A stretch of DNA of 64,000 bases, from contig LR778114.1 of the NCBI GenBank assembly GCA_902809825.1, forward strand, positions 930,001-994,000, given 5' to 3'. The DNA comes from Candidatus Hydrogenisulfobacillus filiaventi. GTDB lineage: Bacteria > Bacillota > Sulfobacillia > Sulfobacillales > R501. Below the pieces are notes generated by a model. That model searched no databases. It had not been told where the DNA came from and saw nothing but the letters and a program-made list of their open reading frames with translations. Below are positions 1 to 14,260 of this stretch, piece by piece. The number at the start of each line of letters is the position of its first letter. The stretch's first letter is position 1. The position numbers and the translations under genes were made by a program.

Positions 1-608
1 AGGCGCCGGCCCTGCGGCCGGGGGTCGTGCATCGCCTGGATCGCGACACCACCGGGCTGATGGTGGTGGCCAAGACCGAGACCGCCCGCACCCGGCTGGC
101 GGCGGCGCTGCAGGTGCGCCTGGTGCACCGGGCGTACATGGCGCTGGTCCGGGGCCACCCCCATCCGCGGGAGGGCTGGCTGGAGGCGCCCATCGGGCGC
201 GACCCCCGCAACCGGCAGCGGATGGCGGTGGTGCTGGGGGGCCGCCAGGCCCGCACCCGGTACCGTACCTGCCGCGTGTGGCCGGGCTACGCCCTGCTGT
301 CGGTGGAGCTGGAGACGGGGCGTACCCACCAGATCCGGGTGCACCTGGCGGCGGCGGGCCATCCGGTGGTGGGGGACCCTTTGTACGGGGCGGGGCCGGA
401 ACTGGGCTTCCCGGCTCAGGCCCTGCATGCTTGGCGGTTGGAGTTCCACCATCCCATGACCGGCGCCAAGCTGGCCTTTACCGCCCCGCCGCCGGAGGAC
501 TGGGCCCCGGCGGCCCGGCAGCTGGGCGCGGGGGAGACAGTGTGCGATGAGCCGGACTGCCGGGAGGTGCTGGCGCGGTTTCAGGCCTTGACGGAAGCGG
601 GCGCCTGA
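1..608 (+). CDS. RluA-family pseudouridine synthase, 5' end missing
   Basis: This is the C-terminal part of a 23S-rRNA-type pseudouridine synthase of the RluA/RluD family. The reading frame is already open at base 3 and continues to the TGA at 606-608, so the N-terminus lies outside the window. The family signature HRLDRDTTG, containing the catalytic aspartate, is encoded at about bases 30-56. It is followed by the conserved GRTHQIRVH motif and the VVGDPLYG segment. The GTG at base 27 is inside the catalytic motif and is not the start. The gene converges on the MscS-type gene, and the two overlap by about 28 bases. The exact rRNA target cannot be told from this fragment. Confidence 0.9.
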   Translation, partial: APALRPGVVHRLDRDTTGLMVVAKTETARTRLAAALQVRLVHRAYMALVRGHPHPREGWLEAPIGRDPRNRQRMAVVLGGRQARTRYRTCRVWPGYALLSVELETGRTHQIRVHLAAAGHPVVGDPLYGAGPELGFPAQALHAWRLEFHHPMTGAKLAFTAPPPEDWAPAARQLGAGETVCDEPDCREVLARFQALTEAGA

Positions 609-1510
609 TCCGCCTCCAGGCTTTTCAGCACCCGCCAGGCTGTCTCCAGGACCTGTCCTTTGACGGCTTCCTCCGGGTCCGTGCTCCAGAGGGTGACCCC
701 TACCCAGTAGCTAGCGGCGCCTAAATCGGTGAGGTAGACGGCCGGGCGGGCTTCCTCGCCCGCCAAAGTGGCCAGGGCCCGCCCCAGGGCCGGCAGGAGC
801 CGGGCCGGTTCCAGCCCGGGAGCGACCTCGAACCGGACCCGGATGCGGCGGGCGCCGGCCCGGGAGCGGTTGATGATGGCCGACTGCACCAGCACCCCGT
901 TGGGGAAGACCATGGGATCCCCGTCCTCGCTGCGGACGGCGGTGTACATGAGGTTGATGTCCACCACTTGGCCCGTGTAGACCGGTTTCATGGCCTCATG
1001 GGGGTAGGAGGGCATGAGCAGGGGATACTGCCAGGCGATGATGCTGATGGTCTCCCCCACCTGGAACGGCTGGAAGAGCACCAGCCAGATACCGCCCAGG
1101 ATATTGGCGAACATGGTCTGCCCGGCCAAGCCGATGATAACGGTCAGGAAGGCCCCGCCGAAGACCACGCTCGAGAGGCCCACCCCCAGCGCCGCCAGCA
1201 CGGCCAGGGCGATCCCCAGATAGAGGAGGAGGCGGATCGCGAAGCGGGCCACCGTGCGCTGGCGCGGGGAGAGGGGGCTCATGGGCCGGTTGAGGAGGCT
1301 GCCCTCCACCACCCGGGCGATGACCGCCCCCGCCCCCAGCACAATCAGCGCCTTGAGCAGGTGGATGGTGGAGGGGTTCACCGCCAGGAGGCGACGGTAG
1401 CGGTCGAGCAGCACCACCAGGATCACCCCGGCCACGAGGGCGGCGCCGGCCGGCAGCCACAGGCTGCGCCACCGGGCGGGGGGCCGGGAACCGTCGGACA
1501 CAGGCGTCAT
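581..1510 (-). CDS. MscS-family mechanosensitive ion channel protein
   Basis: The product is a membrane protein of about 309 residues with two N-terminal transmembrane helices, then a third, glycine/alanine-rich pore helix (around GVGLSSVVFGGAFLTVIIGL). The MscS beta domain follows, with the PFQVGE and VVFPNG-like signature near PMVFPNGVL. Members of this family open under membrane tension and release solutes during osmotic downshock. The ATG at 1510 was chosen because the protein upstream of it is low-complexity Pro/Ala/Arg. The GAAAGG in front of that ATG sits unusually close, so the start is uncertain and an ATG at 1561 is possible. The gene stands alone, convergent with the pseudouridine synthase and divergent from the GH31 gene. 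Confidence 0.85.
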   Translation of the reverse strand: MTPVSDGSRPPARWRSLWLPAGAALVAGVILVVLLDRYRRLLAVNPSTIHLLKALIVLGAGAVIARVVEGSLLNRPMSPLSPRQRTVARFAIRLLLYLGIALAVLAALGVGLSSVVFGGAFLTVIIGLAGQTMFANILGGIWLVLFQPFQVGETISIIAWQYPLLMPSYPHEAMKPVYTGQVVDINLMYTAVRSEDGDPMVFPNGVLVQSAIINRSRAGARRIRVRFEVAPGLEPARLLPALGRALATLAGEEARPAVYLTDLGAASYWVGVTLWSTDPEEAVKGQVLETAWRVLKSLEADQAPASVKA

Positions 1511-1644
1511 CCTTTCGCCAGGGAGGTGGGCGCGCCCCGGAGGGGCCGCCCCGGTCCGCATTATGCCAGGAGCCGGCGCCGGCGGCCACACCCGCCCGGA
1601 AGGGAGGCCGGGGCGGCGGCCGGAAGGGAAGGGAGGCGGCAGGG

Positions 1645-5511
<3,867 letters not shown>

Positions 5512-5518
5512 AGGAGGG

Positions 5519-6844
5519 ATGGCCACGGTGAGGGCGGAACCCGGCAGGCGCTGGGTGATCAACGGGGTGCGCATCCTCGATCCCTTCCGGGGGGTCGACA
5601 CGGTCGGCGATGTGGCGGTGGCGGACGGCCGTTTCGCGGAGCCGGCGGGGGAGGCGGCGGAACGCTGGGACGGGCGCGGCCTCTGGCTGGTCCCGCGCCT
5701 GACGGACATGCACGTGCACTTCCGTGCCCCCGGCCAGGAGTGGAAGGAGGACCTCGACAGCGGCCTGGAGGCGGCCGTGGCTGGCGGGTTCACGGCTGTG
5801 GCCACCATGCCCAACACCACCCCGGTCGTGGACGAGCCCGCCCTGGTGCGCTGGCAGATTGACCGCGCCCGCACTGCGGGGCTGGCCCGCCTGTGGCCGC
5901 TGGGGGCCATCACCCGCGGCAGCGAGGGCCGGGAGCTGGCGCCCATGGCCCGCCTGGCGGAGGCGGGGGCTGCGGGCTTCTCCGATGACGGGCGGCCGGT
6001 GAGCTCGGCCCTGATCATGCGCGCGGCCTTGAGTTATGCCGCCGGGCTGGGCCGGCCGGTCATCCAGCATGCCCTCGACCTGGCCCTGGGCGGGGATGGG
6101 GTGATGAACGAAGGCCCGGTATCCGCCCGTCTGGGCCTGCCCGGCCAGCCGGAGCTGGCGGAGGCGGTGGTGGTGTGGCGGGACGTGCTGCTGGCCGGGC
6201 TGACCGGCGGTCCCCTGCACGTGGCCCACGTCTCCAGTCCCGCCTCCCTGGACGCGGTGGCCTACGGGCGGCGCCGCGGCTGGCGGGTGAGCGCCGAGGC
6301 CACCCCCCACCACCTCTACTTCACCGATGAGGCGGTGGCGGAGTGGGCCTACGACCCGGTGACCAAGGTCAACCCGCCCTTGCGCGGGGAGGCGACCCGG
6401 CAGGCCTTGCTGGAGGCGGTGGAGGAGGGGCTGGTGGAGTGCTTCGCCAGCGACCATGCCCCCCACCATGCCGATGAGAAGGCCTTGCCTTACGACCAGG
6501 CCCCGTTCGGGATCAGCGGGCTGGAGACCGCCCTGGCCGCCACCCTGACCGCACTGCTGCCGCGGGGACGGATGAGCCCGCTGGAGTTTTTTGCCCGCTG
6601 GACGACCGGGCCGCACCGGGTGCTGGGGGTGTCCTACGGCGGGGTCGTCCCCGGGGAGGCGGCCGATTTCACCCTCATCGACCCGCAGGCGGTGTGGGAG
6701 GTGGACCCGGCCCGGTTCCGGTCCAAGGGCCGCAACACCCCCTTCGCCGGCGTCCGCCTCACCGGACGGGCGGTGGCGGTGGTGGTGGGAGGACGGCCGG
6801 TCATGCGTGAAGGGGAGGTCTTACGACAGGATGCAGATGCGTAG
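5519..6844 (+). CDS. pyrC: Dihydroorotase
   Basis: A 441-residue class I dihydroorotase of the amidohydrolase superfamily, closing carbamoyl aspartate to dihydroorotate. The metal-binding DMHVHF motif is near residue 63 and is followed by AVAGGFTAVATMPNT. The catalytic ASDHAPHH lies near residue 310. The ATG at 5519 is only one base after GGAGGG, whereas a GTG at 5528 has ideal spacing to the same AGGAGG, so the true start may be three codons later. The gene sits 7 bases after pyrB and overlaps carA by 14 bases. Confidence 0.96.
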   Translation: MATVRAEPGRRWVINGVRILDPFRGVDTVGDVAVADGRFAEPAGEAAERWDGRGLWLVPRLTDMHVHFRAPGQEWKEDLDSGLEAAVAGGFTAVATMPNTTPVVDEPALVRWQIDRARTAGLARLWPLGAITRGSEGRELAPMARLAEAGAAGFSDDGRPVSSALIMRAALSYAAGLGRPVIQHALDLALGGDGVMNEGPVSARLGLPGQPELAEAVVVWRDVLLAGLTGGPLHVAHVSSPASLDAVAYGRRRGWRVSAEATPHHLYFTDEAVAEWAYDPVTKVNPPLRGEATRQALLEAVEEGLVECFASDHAPHHADEKALPYDQAPFGISGLETALAATLTALLPRGRMSPLEFFARWTTGPHRVLGVSYGGVVPGEAADFTLIDPQAVWEVDPARFRSKGRNTPFAGVRLTGRAVAVVVGGRPVMREGEVLRQDADA

Positions 6845-7961
6845 ACGCCCGGGGCAGTTGGTGTTGAGCGACGGGACCGTCTTTCCCGGCACCCTGGTGG
6901 GGGAGGCCGATCCCCCACTGGCGGCGGGGGAGGTGGTGTTCAACACTGCCATGACCGGCTACCAGGAGATCCTGACCGATCCTTCCTATTACGGCCAGAT
7001 CGTGGTGCTGACCTATCCCCTCATCGGCAACTACGGCACCCTGCCGGAGGCGGCGGAATCGCTGCTGCCCTGGGCCCGGGCCCTGGTGGTGCACGACCTG
7101 GAGGGCCTGCCCTCCCATGCCGGCGACCCCTGGGCCCTGGAGGCCTACCTGGGCGCTTACGGCAAGCTGGCCCTGACCGGCGTGGACACCCGCGCCCTCA
7201 CCCGCCACCTGCGGGTGGTGGGGACCCTGCTGGGGGCGGTGGCGGAGGCGGGGGCCGACCCCCGCGCCATTCAGGCCGCCCTGGCCGGGGTGGACCTAAA
7301 GGACAGCGTCTACCGGGTCTCCACTCCCCGGCCCTATACCCTGCGGCCGCAGGGGGCAGGCAACGGCTTGCGGGTAGCGGTGATGGACTACGGGGTCAAG
7401 AGCTCCATCCTGCATGAGCTGCTGGGCCGGGGGGTGGAGGTGACGGTGCTGCCGGCCGCGACCCCGCCGGCGGAACTCGACCGCCTGGCCCCGGACGGGG
7501 TGGTGCTGTCCAACGGCCCCGGAGACCCCGCCGACGTGCCCGAGCTCCTGGAACTGGTGCGGCACAGCCTGGAACGGTACCCGACCTTCGGCATCTGCCT
7601 GGGCCACCAGCTGGTGGCCCTGGCCGAGGGCGCCCGTACCTACCGGCTCAAGTTCGGGCACCACGGCGCCAACCATCCCCTGCTGGACCACCGCCGGCAG
7701 CGGGTGGTCATCACCGCCCAGAACCACGGCTATGCGGTGGACCCGGAGGCCCTGGGGAACCGTTATACCATCCGCCTGACCAACCTGCATGATCGCACGG
7801 TGGAAGGCCTGGCCCATCGCGAGCGGCCGGTGCTGACGGCGCAGCACCATCCCGAGGCGGGGCCCGGCCCCAAGGATTCCCTGTATCTCTTCGACGAGTT
7901 CCTGGAGCTGGTGCGCGCGGCGCGCAGGAAGGGAGGGGACGCCGGTGCCCAAGCGCGCTGA
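6831..7961 (+). CDS. carA: Carbamoyl-phosphate synthase small (glutaminase) chain
   Basis: A 376-residue small subunit that releases ammonia from glutamine for CarB. The N-terminal domain has the usual [17 protein letters not shown]. The C-terminal class I amidotransferase domain carries the nucleophile elbow FGICLGHQL and the histidine/glutamate motif AQHHPEA. Two ATGs, at 6831 and 6837, are both plausible because GGGGAGG lies 13 and 19 bases upstream. I use 6831. The 3' end overlaps carB by 17 bases, which suggests coupled synthesis of the two chains. Confidence 0.96.
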   Translation: MQMRRRPGQLVLSDGTVFPGTLVGEADPPLAAGEVVFNTAMTGYQEILTDPSYYGQIVVLTYPLIGNYGTLPEAAESLLPWARALVVHDLEGLPSHAGDPWALEAYLGAYGKLALTGVDTRALTRHLRVVGTLLGAVAEAGADPRAIQAALAGVDLKDSVYRVSTPRPYTLRPQGAGNGLRVAVMDYGVKSSILHELLGRGVEVTVLPAATPPAELDRLAPDGVVLSNGPGDPADVPELLELVRHSLERYPTFGICLGHQLVALAEGARTYRLKFGHHGANHPLLDHRRQRVVITAQNHGYAVDPEALGNRYTIRLTNLHDRTVEGLAHRERPVLTAQHHPEAGPGPKDSLYLFDEFLELVRAARRKGGDAGAQAR

Positions 7962-10900
7962 CCTGAAGCGGGTGCTGGTGATCGGGTCGGGGCCGATCGT
8001 CATCGGCCAGGCGGCGGAATTCGACTACGCCGGTACCCAGGCCTGCCGGGCCCTCAAGGAGGAGGGGCTGGAGGTGATCCTGGTCAACTCCAACCCCGCC
8101 ACCATCATGACCGACCTCTCGGTCGCGGACCGGGTCTACATCGAACCCCTGACCGTCTCGTTCCTGGCCTACATCCTGGCTCAGGAGCGGCCGGACGGCA
8201 TTGTCGCTACCCTGGGCGGGCAGATGGGGCTTAACCTGGCCACCGAGCTGGCCCGGGCCGGCATCCTGGCCGACCTGGGGGTGGAGCTGCTCGGCACCCC
8301 CCTGGCGGCGATTGAGCAGGCGGAGGACCGGGAGCAGTTCCGGCGCCTCATGCTGGAGCTCGGGCATCCCATTGCCGCCAGCCGCACCGTGACCTCCGTT
8401 GAGGAGGGCCTGGCCTTCGCCGAGGAGCTGGGCTACCCGGTGGTGCTGCGGCCCGCCTACACCCTGGGCGGCAGCGGAGGCGGGTTCGCCCACAGCCGTG
8501 AGGAGCTGCTGCTCCGCCTGCCCCACGCCCTGGCGGCCAGTCCCATCGGGCAGGTGCTGGTGGAGGAGTCCATCGCCGGCTGGAAGGAGATCGAGTACGA
8601 GGTCATCCGGGACAGCGCCGACAATGCCATCACCGTCTGCAACATGGAGAACTTCGACCCGGTGGGGGTGCATACGGGGGATTCGATCGTGGTGGCCCCC
8701 AGCCAGACCCTCAGCGACGACGAGTACCAGCTCCTGCGCTCGGCGGCGCTGGACATCGTGCGCCATCTGGGGGTGGCCGGCGGCTGCAACATCCAGTACG
8801 CCCTGCACCCCGACGGGCGCTACCGCGTGATCGAGGTCAACCCGCGGGTCAGCCGCTCCAGTGCGCTGGCGTCCAAAGCTACCGGCTATCCCATCGCCCG
8901 GGTGGCCGCCAAGATTGCGGTAGGGCTCACCCTGCCTGAGATCGTGAACTCGGTCACCGGTGACACCACCGCCGCCTTCGAGCCCGCCCTGGATTACGTG
9001 GTGGTCAAAATCCCACGCTGGCCCTTCGACAAGTTCGGGGAGGCCGACCGGACGCTGGGGACCCAAATGAAGGCCACCGGGGAGGTGATGGCCATCGAGC
9101 GCACCTTCCCCGCCGCCCTGCAGAAGGCGGTGCGCTCGCTGGAGGTCAAGCGGGACGGCCTGTTCGGTCCGGAGGAGGCGGCGCTGGAGGACGCCCGTCT
9201 GGTGGCGGAGGCGGTGGAACCCACCGACCGGCGGCTGTTCCTGCTGGCCGAAGTGCTGCGCCGGGGCCTGGCCACCCCCGCCCAGCTGGCGGCCCGCACC
9301 GGCATCGACCGCTGGTTCCTCGACCAGCTGGCGGTGCTGGCCCGGGAGGCCCGGCAGCTGGCGGCCGGCCCCGATGCCTGGCGGGAGGCCGGCACCTTGA
9401 GCCGGCTGAAGGCGCTCGGCTTCACGGATAGCCAGATCGCCCGGCTGGCGGGGACGGACCCGGCGGCGGTGCGGGCGCGCCGGCAGGAACTGGGCCTGAG
9501 CCCGGTGTTCAAGATTGTGGACACCTGTGCCGGAGAGTTCCCGGCCCGCACCCCCTACTTCTATAGCGCCTACGACCAGGAACAGGAGACCCCCCGGCTG
9601 GACGGGCAGACGGTGCTGGTGCTGGGTTCGGGGCCCATCCGCATCGGGCAGGGCATCGAGTTCGATGCCGCCTCGGTGTATGCGGTGGAGGCCCTGCGCA
9701 AGCTGGGCTACCGCACCCTCATCGTCAACAGCAACCCCGAGACGGTGTCCACCGACTTCAACACCGCCGACCGCCTCTACTTCGATCCGCTTACCCTGGA
9801 GGATGTGTTGCACATCCTGGACCATGAGCGCCCGCTGGGGGTACTGGCCCAGTTCGGGGGGCAGACCGCGCTCAATCTGGCCCAGGGCCTGGCCCGGGAG
9901 GGGGTGCCGCTCCTGGGCACGCCCTGGGAGGGCATGGCCGCGGCTGAGGACCGTCAGCGGTTCGATGCCCTGCTGGGACGGCTAGGGCTGGAGCGTCCGC
10001 CCGGCCGCACCGCAGAAAGTCCGGAAGCCGCACGGGCGGCGGCAGCGGCTATCGGCTATCCGGTGCTGGTCCGCCCCTCCTTCGTGCTGGGCGGGCGGGC
10101 GATGGAGATCGTGGAAAGCCGGGAGGACCTGGAGGCCTACCTGAGCCGGGCGGAGGAGATGGGACCGGGCCAGCCGCTCCTCATCGACCGCTACATCAAC
10201 GGCCTGGAGCTGGAGGTGGATGCAGTCTCCGACGGGGAGAAGGTGGTGATCCCCGCCATCATGGAGCACGTAGAACGGGCAGGCGTCCACTCCGGCGACT
10301 CGGTGGCGGTGCTGCCGGCCCGCCTGGACCCCGCCCTGGAGCAGGAGGTGGTGCGCTACACGATCGCCCTGGCCCGGGGGCTGGGGATCAAGGGGCTGCT
10401 CAACATCCAGTTTGTGGCCGCCGGTGGACGCCTCTACGTGATTGAGGCCAATCCGCGCGCCAGCCGCACGGTCCCGTTTGTGACCAAGGCCACCGGGGTG
10501 CCGCTGGTGGAGCTGGCCATCCGTGCCGCCCTGGGCCAGGGCCTGGGCGAGGAATGGCCGCATGGGCTGGTGCCCCCGCCGCCCTTCTATGCGGTCAAGA
10601 TGCCGGTGTTCTCCTTCGGCAAACTGACCCGGGTGGAGACCGCCCTGGGCCCGGAGATGAAGTCAACCGGGGAGGTGATGGGCATCGACCGCGATTTCGG
10701 CACCGCCCTCTACAAGGCCCTGCTGGCGGGCGGGTTCCGGTTGCCGGCCGGGGGCCGCATCCTGGCCACCATCGCCGATGCGGACAAGGAGGAGGCGCTG
10801 CCCATCCTGGCCGAACTGGCACGGCTGGGTTACAAGCTCTTCGCCACCGCCGGTACCATGGCCCGCCTGTCCCTGGCGGGGGTGCCGGCCACCCCGGTGC

Positions 10901-11208
10901 CGCGCCTCGGGGAGCGGCGGCCGCATCTGGTGGACCTGATCCGCCAGGGGCACTTCGACCTGGTCATCAATACCATCACCCGCGGCGATCGTCAGGAGGA
11001 TGAGGGGTTCTACATCCGGCGGGCGGCGGTAGAGCGCGGCATCCTGTGCCTGACCTCGCTGGATACGGCCAAGGCCGCCATCGAGGCCCTTCTGGCCCGG
11101 GCCCGGCGGCCGTTGGCCGTGCGCGCCCTCAACGACTGGATGGCGGAGGCTCGCCGCCGCCGCGGCCCGGCGGCGGCCGCCTCCACGGAAAGGGAGGCGG
11201 GCCGGTGA
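7945..11208 (+). CDS. carB: Carbamoyl-phosphate synthase large chain
   Basis: A 1087-residue large chain starting at GTG 7945 after GGAGGGG. It contains two homologous ATP-grasp halves. The first begins at [21 protein letters not shown], and the second at [18 protein letters not shown] near residue 555. The connecting domain and the C-terminal MGS-like allosteric domain (from about residue 935, with FATAGT) complete the protein. The first half makes carboxyphosphate and carbamate, and the second phosphorylates carbamate. Only one car pair is seen here, so it may also supply arginine synthesis, but that cannot be judged from this window. Confidence 0.97.
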   Translation: MPKRADLKRVLVIGSGPIVIGQAAEFDYAGTQACRALKEEGLEVILVNSNPATIMTDLSVADRVYIEPLTVSFLAYILAQERPDGIVATLGGQMGLNLATELARAGILADLGVELLGTPLAAIEQAEDREQFRRLMLELGHPIAASRTVTSVEEGLAFAEELGYPVVLRPAYTLGGSGGGFAHSREELLLRLPHALAASPIGQVLVEESIAGWKEIEYEVIRDSADNAITVCNMENFDPVGVHTGDSIVVAPSQTLSDDEYQLLRSAALDIVRHLGVAGGCNIQYALHPDGRYRVIEVNPRVSRSSALASKATGYPIARVAAKIAVGLTLPEIVNSVTGDTTAAFEPALDYVVVKIPRWPFDKFGEADRTLGTQMKATGEVMAIERTFPAALQKAVRSLEVKRDGLFGPEEAALEDARLVAEAVEPTDRRLFLLAEVLRRGLATPAQLAARTGIDRWFLDQLAVLAREARQLAAGPDAWREAGTLSRLKALGFTDSQIARLAGTDPAAVRARRQELGLSPVFKIVDTCAGEFPARTPYFYSAYDQEQETPRLDGQTVLVLGSGPIRIGQGIEFDAASVYAVEALRKLGYRTLIVNSNPETVSTDFNTADRLYFDPLTLEDVLHILDHERPLGVLAQFGGQTALNLAQGLAREGVPLLGTPWEGMAAAEDRQRFDALLGRLGLERPPGRTAESPEAARAAAAAIGYPVLVRPSFVLGGRAMEIVESREDLEAYLSRAEEMGPGQPLLIDRYINGLELEVDAVSDGEKVVIPAIMEHVERAGVHSGDSVAVLPARLDPALEQEVVRYTIALARGLGIKGLLNIQFVAAGGRLYVIEANPRASRTVPFVTKATGVPLVELAIRAALGQGLGEEWPHGLVPPPPFYAVKMPVFSFGKLTRVETALGPEMKSTGEVMGIDRDFGTALYKALLAGGFRLPAGGRILATIADADKEEALPILAELARLGYKLFATAGTMARLSLAGVPATPVPRLGERRPHLVDLIRQGHFDLVINTITRGDRQEDEGFYIRRAAVERGILCLTSLDTAKAAIEALLARARRPLAVRALNDWMAEARRRRGPAAAASTEREAGR

Positions 11209-11987
11209 GCACGCGGGTGCAGGAACTGGAGGCGCCCATCCTGGAACGCCGGGAGCCGGCCGCCGGGCACGTGGAGCTGGTGGTGGAGGCGCCGGCCCTG
11301 GCCGCTGCCCGGCCCGGACAGTTCGCCCACGTGCGCACCCCGGGTACCTTGCGCCGCCCCATCTCCTTTTCCCGCCTGGATCCCGGGTCGGGCACCGCTG
11401 GCCTGCTCTTTCGCGTGGTGGGTTCCGGCACCGCCTGGCTGGCGGAACGGCAGGCGGGCGAGCGCCTCAACCTGTTAGGGCCGCTGGGGCGGGGGTTTCC
11501 GGAGCCGCCTGCTGACCGGCCCTGGATCCTGGTGGGCGGAGGGGTCGGCATCCCGCCGCTCTACGCCCAGGCGCAGCAGGCGCCCGCCGCCCTGCGGCCG
11601 GCGGCCACCGCCGTGCTGGGGGCGCGCAGCCGGGCCCTGCTGGTGATGGAGGAGGATTTCCAGGCCCTCGGCCTGGGCGCGGTGGTGGTGACCACCGATG
11701 ACGGCAGCGCCGGGGAGGCGGGGACCGTTCTGGGTCCGCTGGCGGCCTGGCTGGAGCGCAATCCCGGCGGGGTGGTCTACGCCTGCGGGCCCACCCCTAT
11801 GCTGCGGGGGGTGGCCGAGCTTAGCCAGGGGCGGGCGGAGGCCTACGTGGCGCTCGAGCAGCGCATGGGCTGCGGGGTAGGGGCCTGCCTGGCCTGTGCG
11901 GTCCTGGCGCACGGGCCCCAGGGGCCCCACTACCGCCGGGTCTGCCGGGACGGGCCGGTGTTCGCGGCCGGGGAACTGGTGTGGTAA
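11205..11987 (+). CDS. pyrK: Dihydroorotate dehydrogenase electron-transfer subunit
   Basis: A 260-residue FAD and [2Fe-2S] protein that partners PyrD of the class 1B enzyme and passes electrons to NAD+. The ferredoxin-reductase-type FAD domain includes LRRPISFSR, and the NAD domain begins at [13 protein letters not shown]. The cysteine cluster [13 protein letters not shown] with a later Cys near the C-terminus supplies the iron-sulfur ligands. The GTG at 11205 overlaps the carB stop, with GGGAGG seven bases upstream. The open frame further upstream lies inside carB and is not part of the gene. Confidence 0.94.
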   Translation: MSTRVQELEAPILERREPAAGHVELVVEAPALAAARPGQFAHVRTPGTLRRPISFSRLDPGSGTAGLLFRVVGSGTAWLAERQAGERLNLLGPLGRGFPEPPADRPWILVGGGVGIPPLYAQAQQAPAALRPAATAVLGARSRALLVMEEDFQALGLGAVVVTTDDGSAGEAGTVLGPLAAWLERNPGGVVYACGPTPMLRGVAELSQGRAEAYVALEQRMGCGVGACLACAVLAHGPQGPHYRRVCRDGPVFAAGELVW

Positions 11988-11997
11988 GGAGGCGGCC

Positions 11998-12954
11998 ATG
12001 GACCTCAGTGTGCAGCTGACCCGGGACTGGGTGCTGCCCAACCCCATCATCGCGGCGTCGGGCACCTTCGGCTTCGGGGACGAATACGCGGAGCTGGTGC
12101 CGCCGGAGCGCCTGGGGGCGGTGGCGGTTAAGGGGGTTTCCCCCGACCCCTGGCCGGGGAATCCTCCGCCCCGGGTATGGGAGACCCCGGCGGGGCTGCT
12201 TAATTCCATCGGGTTGCAGAACCCGGGCGTGGATGCCTTCCTGCGTGACCATCTGCCCGCCCTGGTGGAGCGGGGGGCGCACGTGATCGTCAACATCATC
12301 GGGCACACAGTGGAGGAGTATGCCGAAGTGGCCCGGCGCCTGGAAGGGGCGGCCGGGATCGACGCCCTGGAAGTCAACATCTCCTGCCCCAACATCAAGG
12401 AAGGGGGTATGAGCTTCGGCAACGATCCCCGCTCGGCAGCGGCGGTGACGGCGGCGGTGCGGGCGGTGACCCGCCGTCCGCTGGTGGTCAAGTTGTCCCC
12501 CAACGTCACCGACGTGGTGGCCATCGCCCGGGCGGTGACGGACGCGGGTGCAGATGCCCTCTCCTGCATCAATACCGTGGTGGGGCTGGCCATTGACATC
12601 GAGCGGCGGCGCCCGGCCCTGGGGGGGATCACTGGCGGGCTGTCCGGTCCCGCCATCAAGCCGGTGGCCCTGCGGGTGGTGTGGGAGGTTTCGCAGGCGG
12701 TGCCGGTGCCCGTCATCGGGGTGGGCGGCATCAGCTCGCCCCGCGACGTGCTCGAGTTCCTGATGGCGGGGGCGCGGGCGGTGATGGTGGGCACCCTCAC
12801 CTTCCGCGACCCCGGCCGGCTGCTGGAGCTGGTGGAGACCCTGCCCGCCACCCTGGCGGCGGCGGGGTTCCGCGGCCCGGGGGAGGCTGTGGGGGCGGCC
12901 CACCCCCGCCATTGGCGGCGGGAGGCGGCCGACCTGCCGGAGGACTTCGTATGA
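11998..12954 (+). CDS. pyrD: Dihydroorotate dehydrogenase, class 1B catalytic subunit
   Basis: A 318-residue FMN-binding TIM barrel that oxidises dihydroorotate to orotate. The N-terminal NPIIAASGTFGFG, the LEVNISCPN substrate loop with its catalytic Cys nearby, and the C-terminal IGVGGISSPRDVLEF and MVGT phosphate-binding motifs are all typical of the class 1B form. The ATG at 11998 follows AAGGAGG with a five-base gap. Its partner PyrK is encoded immediately upstream, which fits an NAD-linked heterotetramer. The stop overlaps the pyrF ATG. Confidence 0.96.
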   Translation: MDLSVQLTRDWVLPNPIIAASGTFGFGDEYAELVPPERLGAVAVKGVSPDPWPGNPPPRVWETPAGLLNSIGLQNPGVDAFLRDHLPALVERGAHVIVNIIGHTVEEYAEVARRLEGAAGIDALEVNISCPNIKEGGMSFGNDPRSAAAVTAAVRAVTRRPLVVKLSPNVTDVVAIARAVTDAGADALSCINTVVGLAIDIERRRPALGGITGGLSGPAIKPVALRVVWEVSQAVPVPVIGVGGISSPRDVLEFLMAGARAVMVGTLTFRDPGRLLELVETLPATLAAAGFRGPGEAVGAAHPRHWRREAADLPEDFV

Positions 12955-13673
12955 CCGCCCCGGTCACGTTCTGGCTGGCCCTGGATGACCCGGATCCCGG
13001 CCGGGTCGGGGACTGGATCCGGCGCGCCCGCGCCCTCCCGCGGCCGCCCGGTGTCCGGCTGGGTTTCAAGGTGGGGCTGGCCCTGTATGCGGCCGCCGGG
13101 CCGGCTTGGGTCCGGGCCCTGGCCGAGCAGGACGCGGTCTTCCTGGACCTCAAGTTCCATGACATCCCCCGCACGGTGGAACGGGCCACGGCGGTGGCGG
13201 CGGGCTGGGGCGTGGAGCTGCTCACCGTGCACGTGAGCGGGGGGGAGGCCATGTGCCGGGCGGCGGCCGGTGCCGCCGCCGGGCACGGCCTGTCGGTGGT
13301 GGGGGTGACGGTGCTGACCAGCCTGGGGGCCGAGGACCTGGCCGCCTTAGGCTGGGCGGGAGGTCCCGGGGCGGCGGTGTTGCATCTGGCCGGGCTGGCG
13401 GCGCGGGCCGGGCTGGACGGGGTGGTGCTGAGCCCGGCCGAGGCGCCGGTGGTGGGCACCCGGTTGCCGCAGCTGCGGCGGGTGGTGCCCGGCATCCGCC
13501 TGCCCGGGGATGCGCCCGGCGACCAGCGGCGGGTGGGCCGGCCGGGCCCGCTGGTGGCCGCGGGGGTACGCGACCTGGTGCTGGGGCGGGCCCTGACCGC
13601 CGCCCCCGACTGGGCGGCCGCTTGGGCGGCCATCCTGGAGGACGTGACCGCGGAGATAGGGGAGGAGGGCTAG
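12951..13673 (+). CDS. pyrF: Orotidine 5'-phosphate decarboxylase
   Basis: A 240-residue OMP decarboxylase, the last step to UMP. The invariant catalytic array DLKFHDIPRTV is near residue 64, with the upstream FKVGL strand. The C-terminal phosphate site is recognisable as PGIRLPGDAPGDQRRVG and LVLGRALT. It starts at ATG 12951, overlapping the pyrD stop by four bases, and ends two bases before pyrE. Confidence 0.95.
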   Translation: MTAPVTFWLALDDPDPGRVGDWIRRARALPRPPGVRLGFKVGLALYAAAGPAWVRALAEQDAVFLDLKFHDIPRTVERATAVAAGWGVELLTVHVSGGEAMCRAAAGAAAGHGLSVVGVTVLTSLGAEDLAALGWAGGPGAAVLHLAGLAARAGLDGVVLSPAEAPVVGTRLPQLRRVVPGIRLPGDAPGDQRRVGRPGPLVAAGVRDLVLGRALTAAPDWAAAWAAILEDVTAEIGEEG

Positions 13674-13675
13674 CC

Positions 13676-14260
13676 ATGGGGGATGAGGAGGCCGGCACGG
13701 CCTGCGACCTGGCGGACCTGGCCCGCCTGGGGGCGTATCTGGAGGGCCATTTCCTGCTCACCACCGGCCGGCACAGCGACCGCTTCTTTCTGCTGGCGCG
13801 TCTCACGGAGCAGCCGGCCCGGATGAGGGCGTGGGCGGCGGCCCTGGCGGAACGATTGGCGCCCTACCGCCCGCAGGCGGTGGTGGGGCCGGCAGTGGGC
13901 GGCATCATCCCCGCCTACGCCACCGGGGCCGAGCTGGGGGCGCGGGTCCTGTATGCGGAGAAGACCCCCGCGGGCGGCATGGCCCTCCGGCGCGGCTTCC
14001 AGCTGGAGCGGGGCGAGCGGGTGGCCGTCATCGAGGATGCCATGACCACCGGCAGCTCTGTGGCCAAGGTGATGGCGGCGGTGGAGGCCCAGGGTGCGCA
14101 GGTGGTGGCGGTGGGGCTACTGGTAGACCGCCGGCCCCACGACGGGAACTGGCCGGTGCCGGTGGAGGCGGTGGTGACGGTGCGGGGCATCCCTGCCTGG
14201 GAAGCGGAGGCGTGCCCGCTCTGCCGGACGGGCGTGCCGCTGGTGCGGCCTAAGGCCTAG
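13676..14260 (+). CDS. pyrE: Orotate phosphoribosyltransferase
   Basis: A 194-residue type I PRTase joining orotate and PRPP. The PRPP loop VAVIEDAMTTGSSV lies near residue 118, and the flexible catalytic loop EKTPAGGMALRRGF is just before it. The protein ends with a CPLC motif, which I recall as usual in PyrE of thermophilic Bacillota and which may bind metal. ATG 13676 is preceded by GGGGAGGAGGG. It is the last gene of the operon and its end overlaps rqcH on the other strand by four bases. No strong terminator is visible. Confidence 0.95.
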   Translation: MGDEEAGTACDLADLARLGAYLEGHFLLTTGRHSDRFFLLARLTEQPARMRAWAAALAERLAPYRPQAVVGPAVGGIIPAYATGAELGARVLYAEKTPAGGMALRRGFQLERGERVAVIEDAMTTGSSVAKVMAAVEAQGAQVVAVGLLVDRRPHDGNWPVPVEAVVTVRGIPAWEAEACPLCRTGVPLVRPKA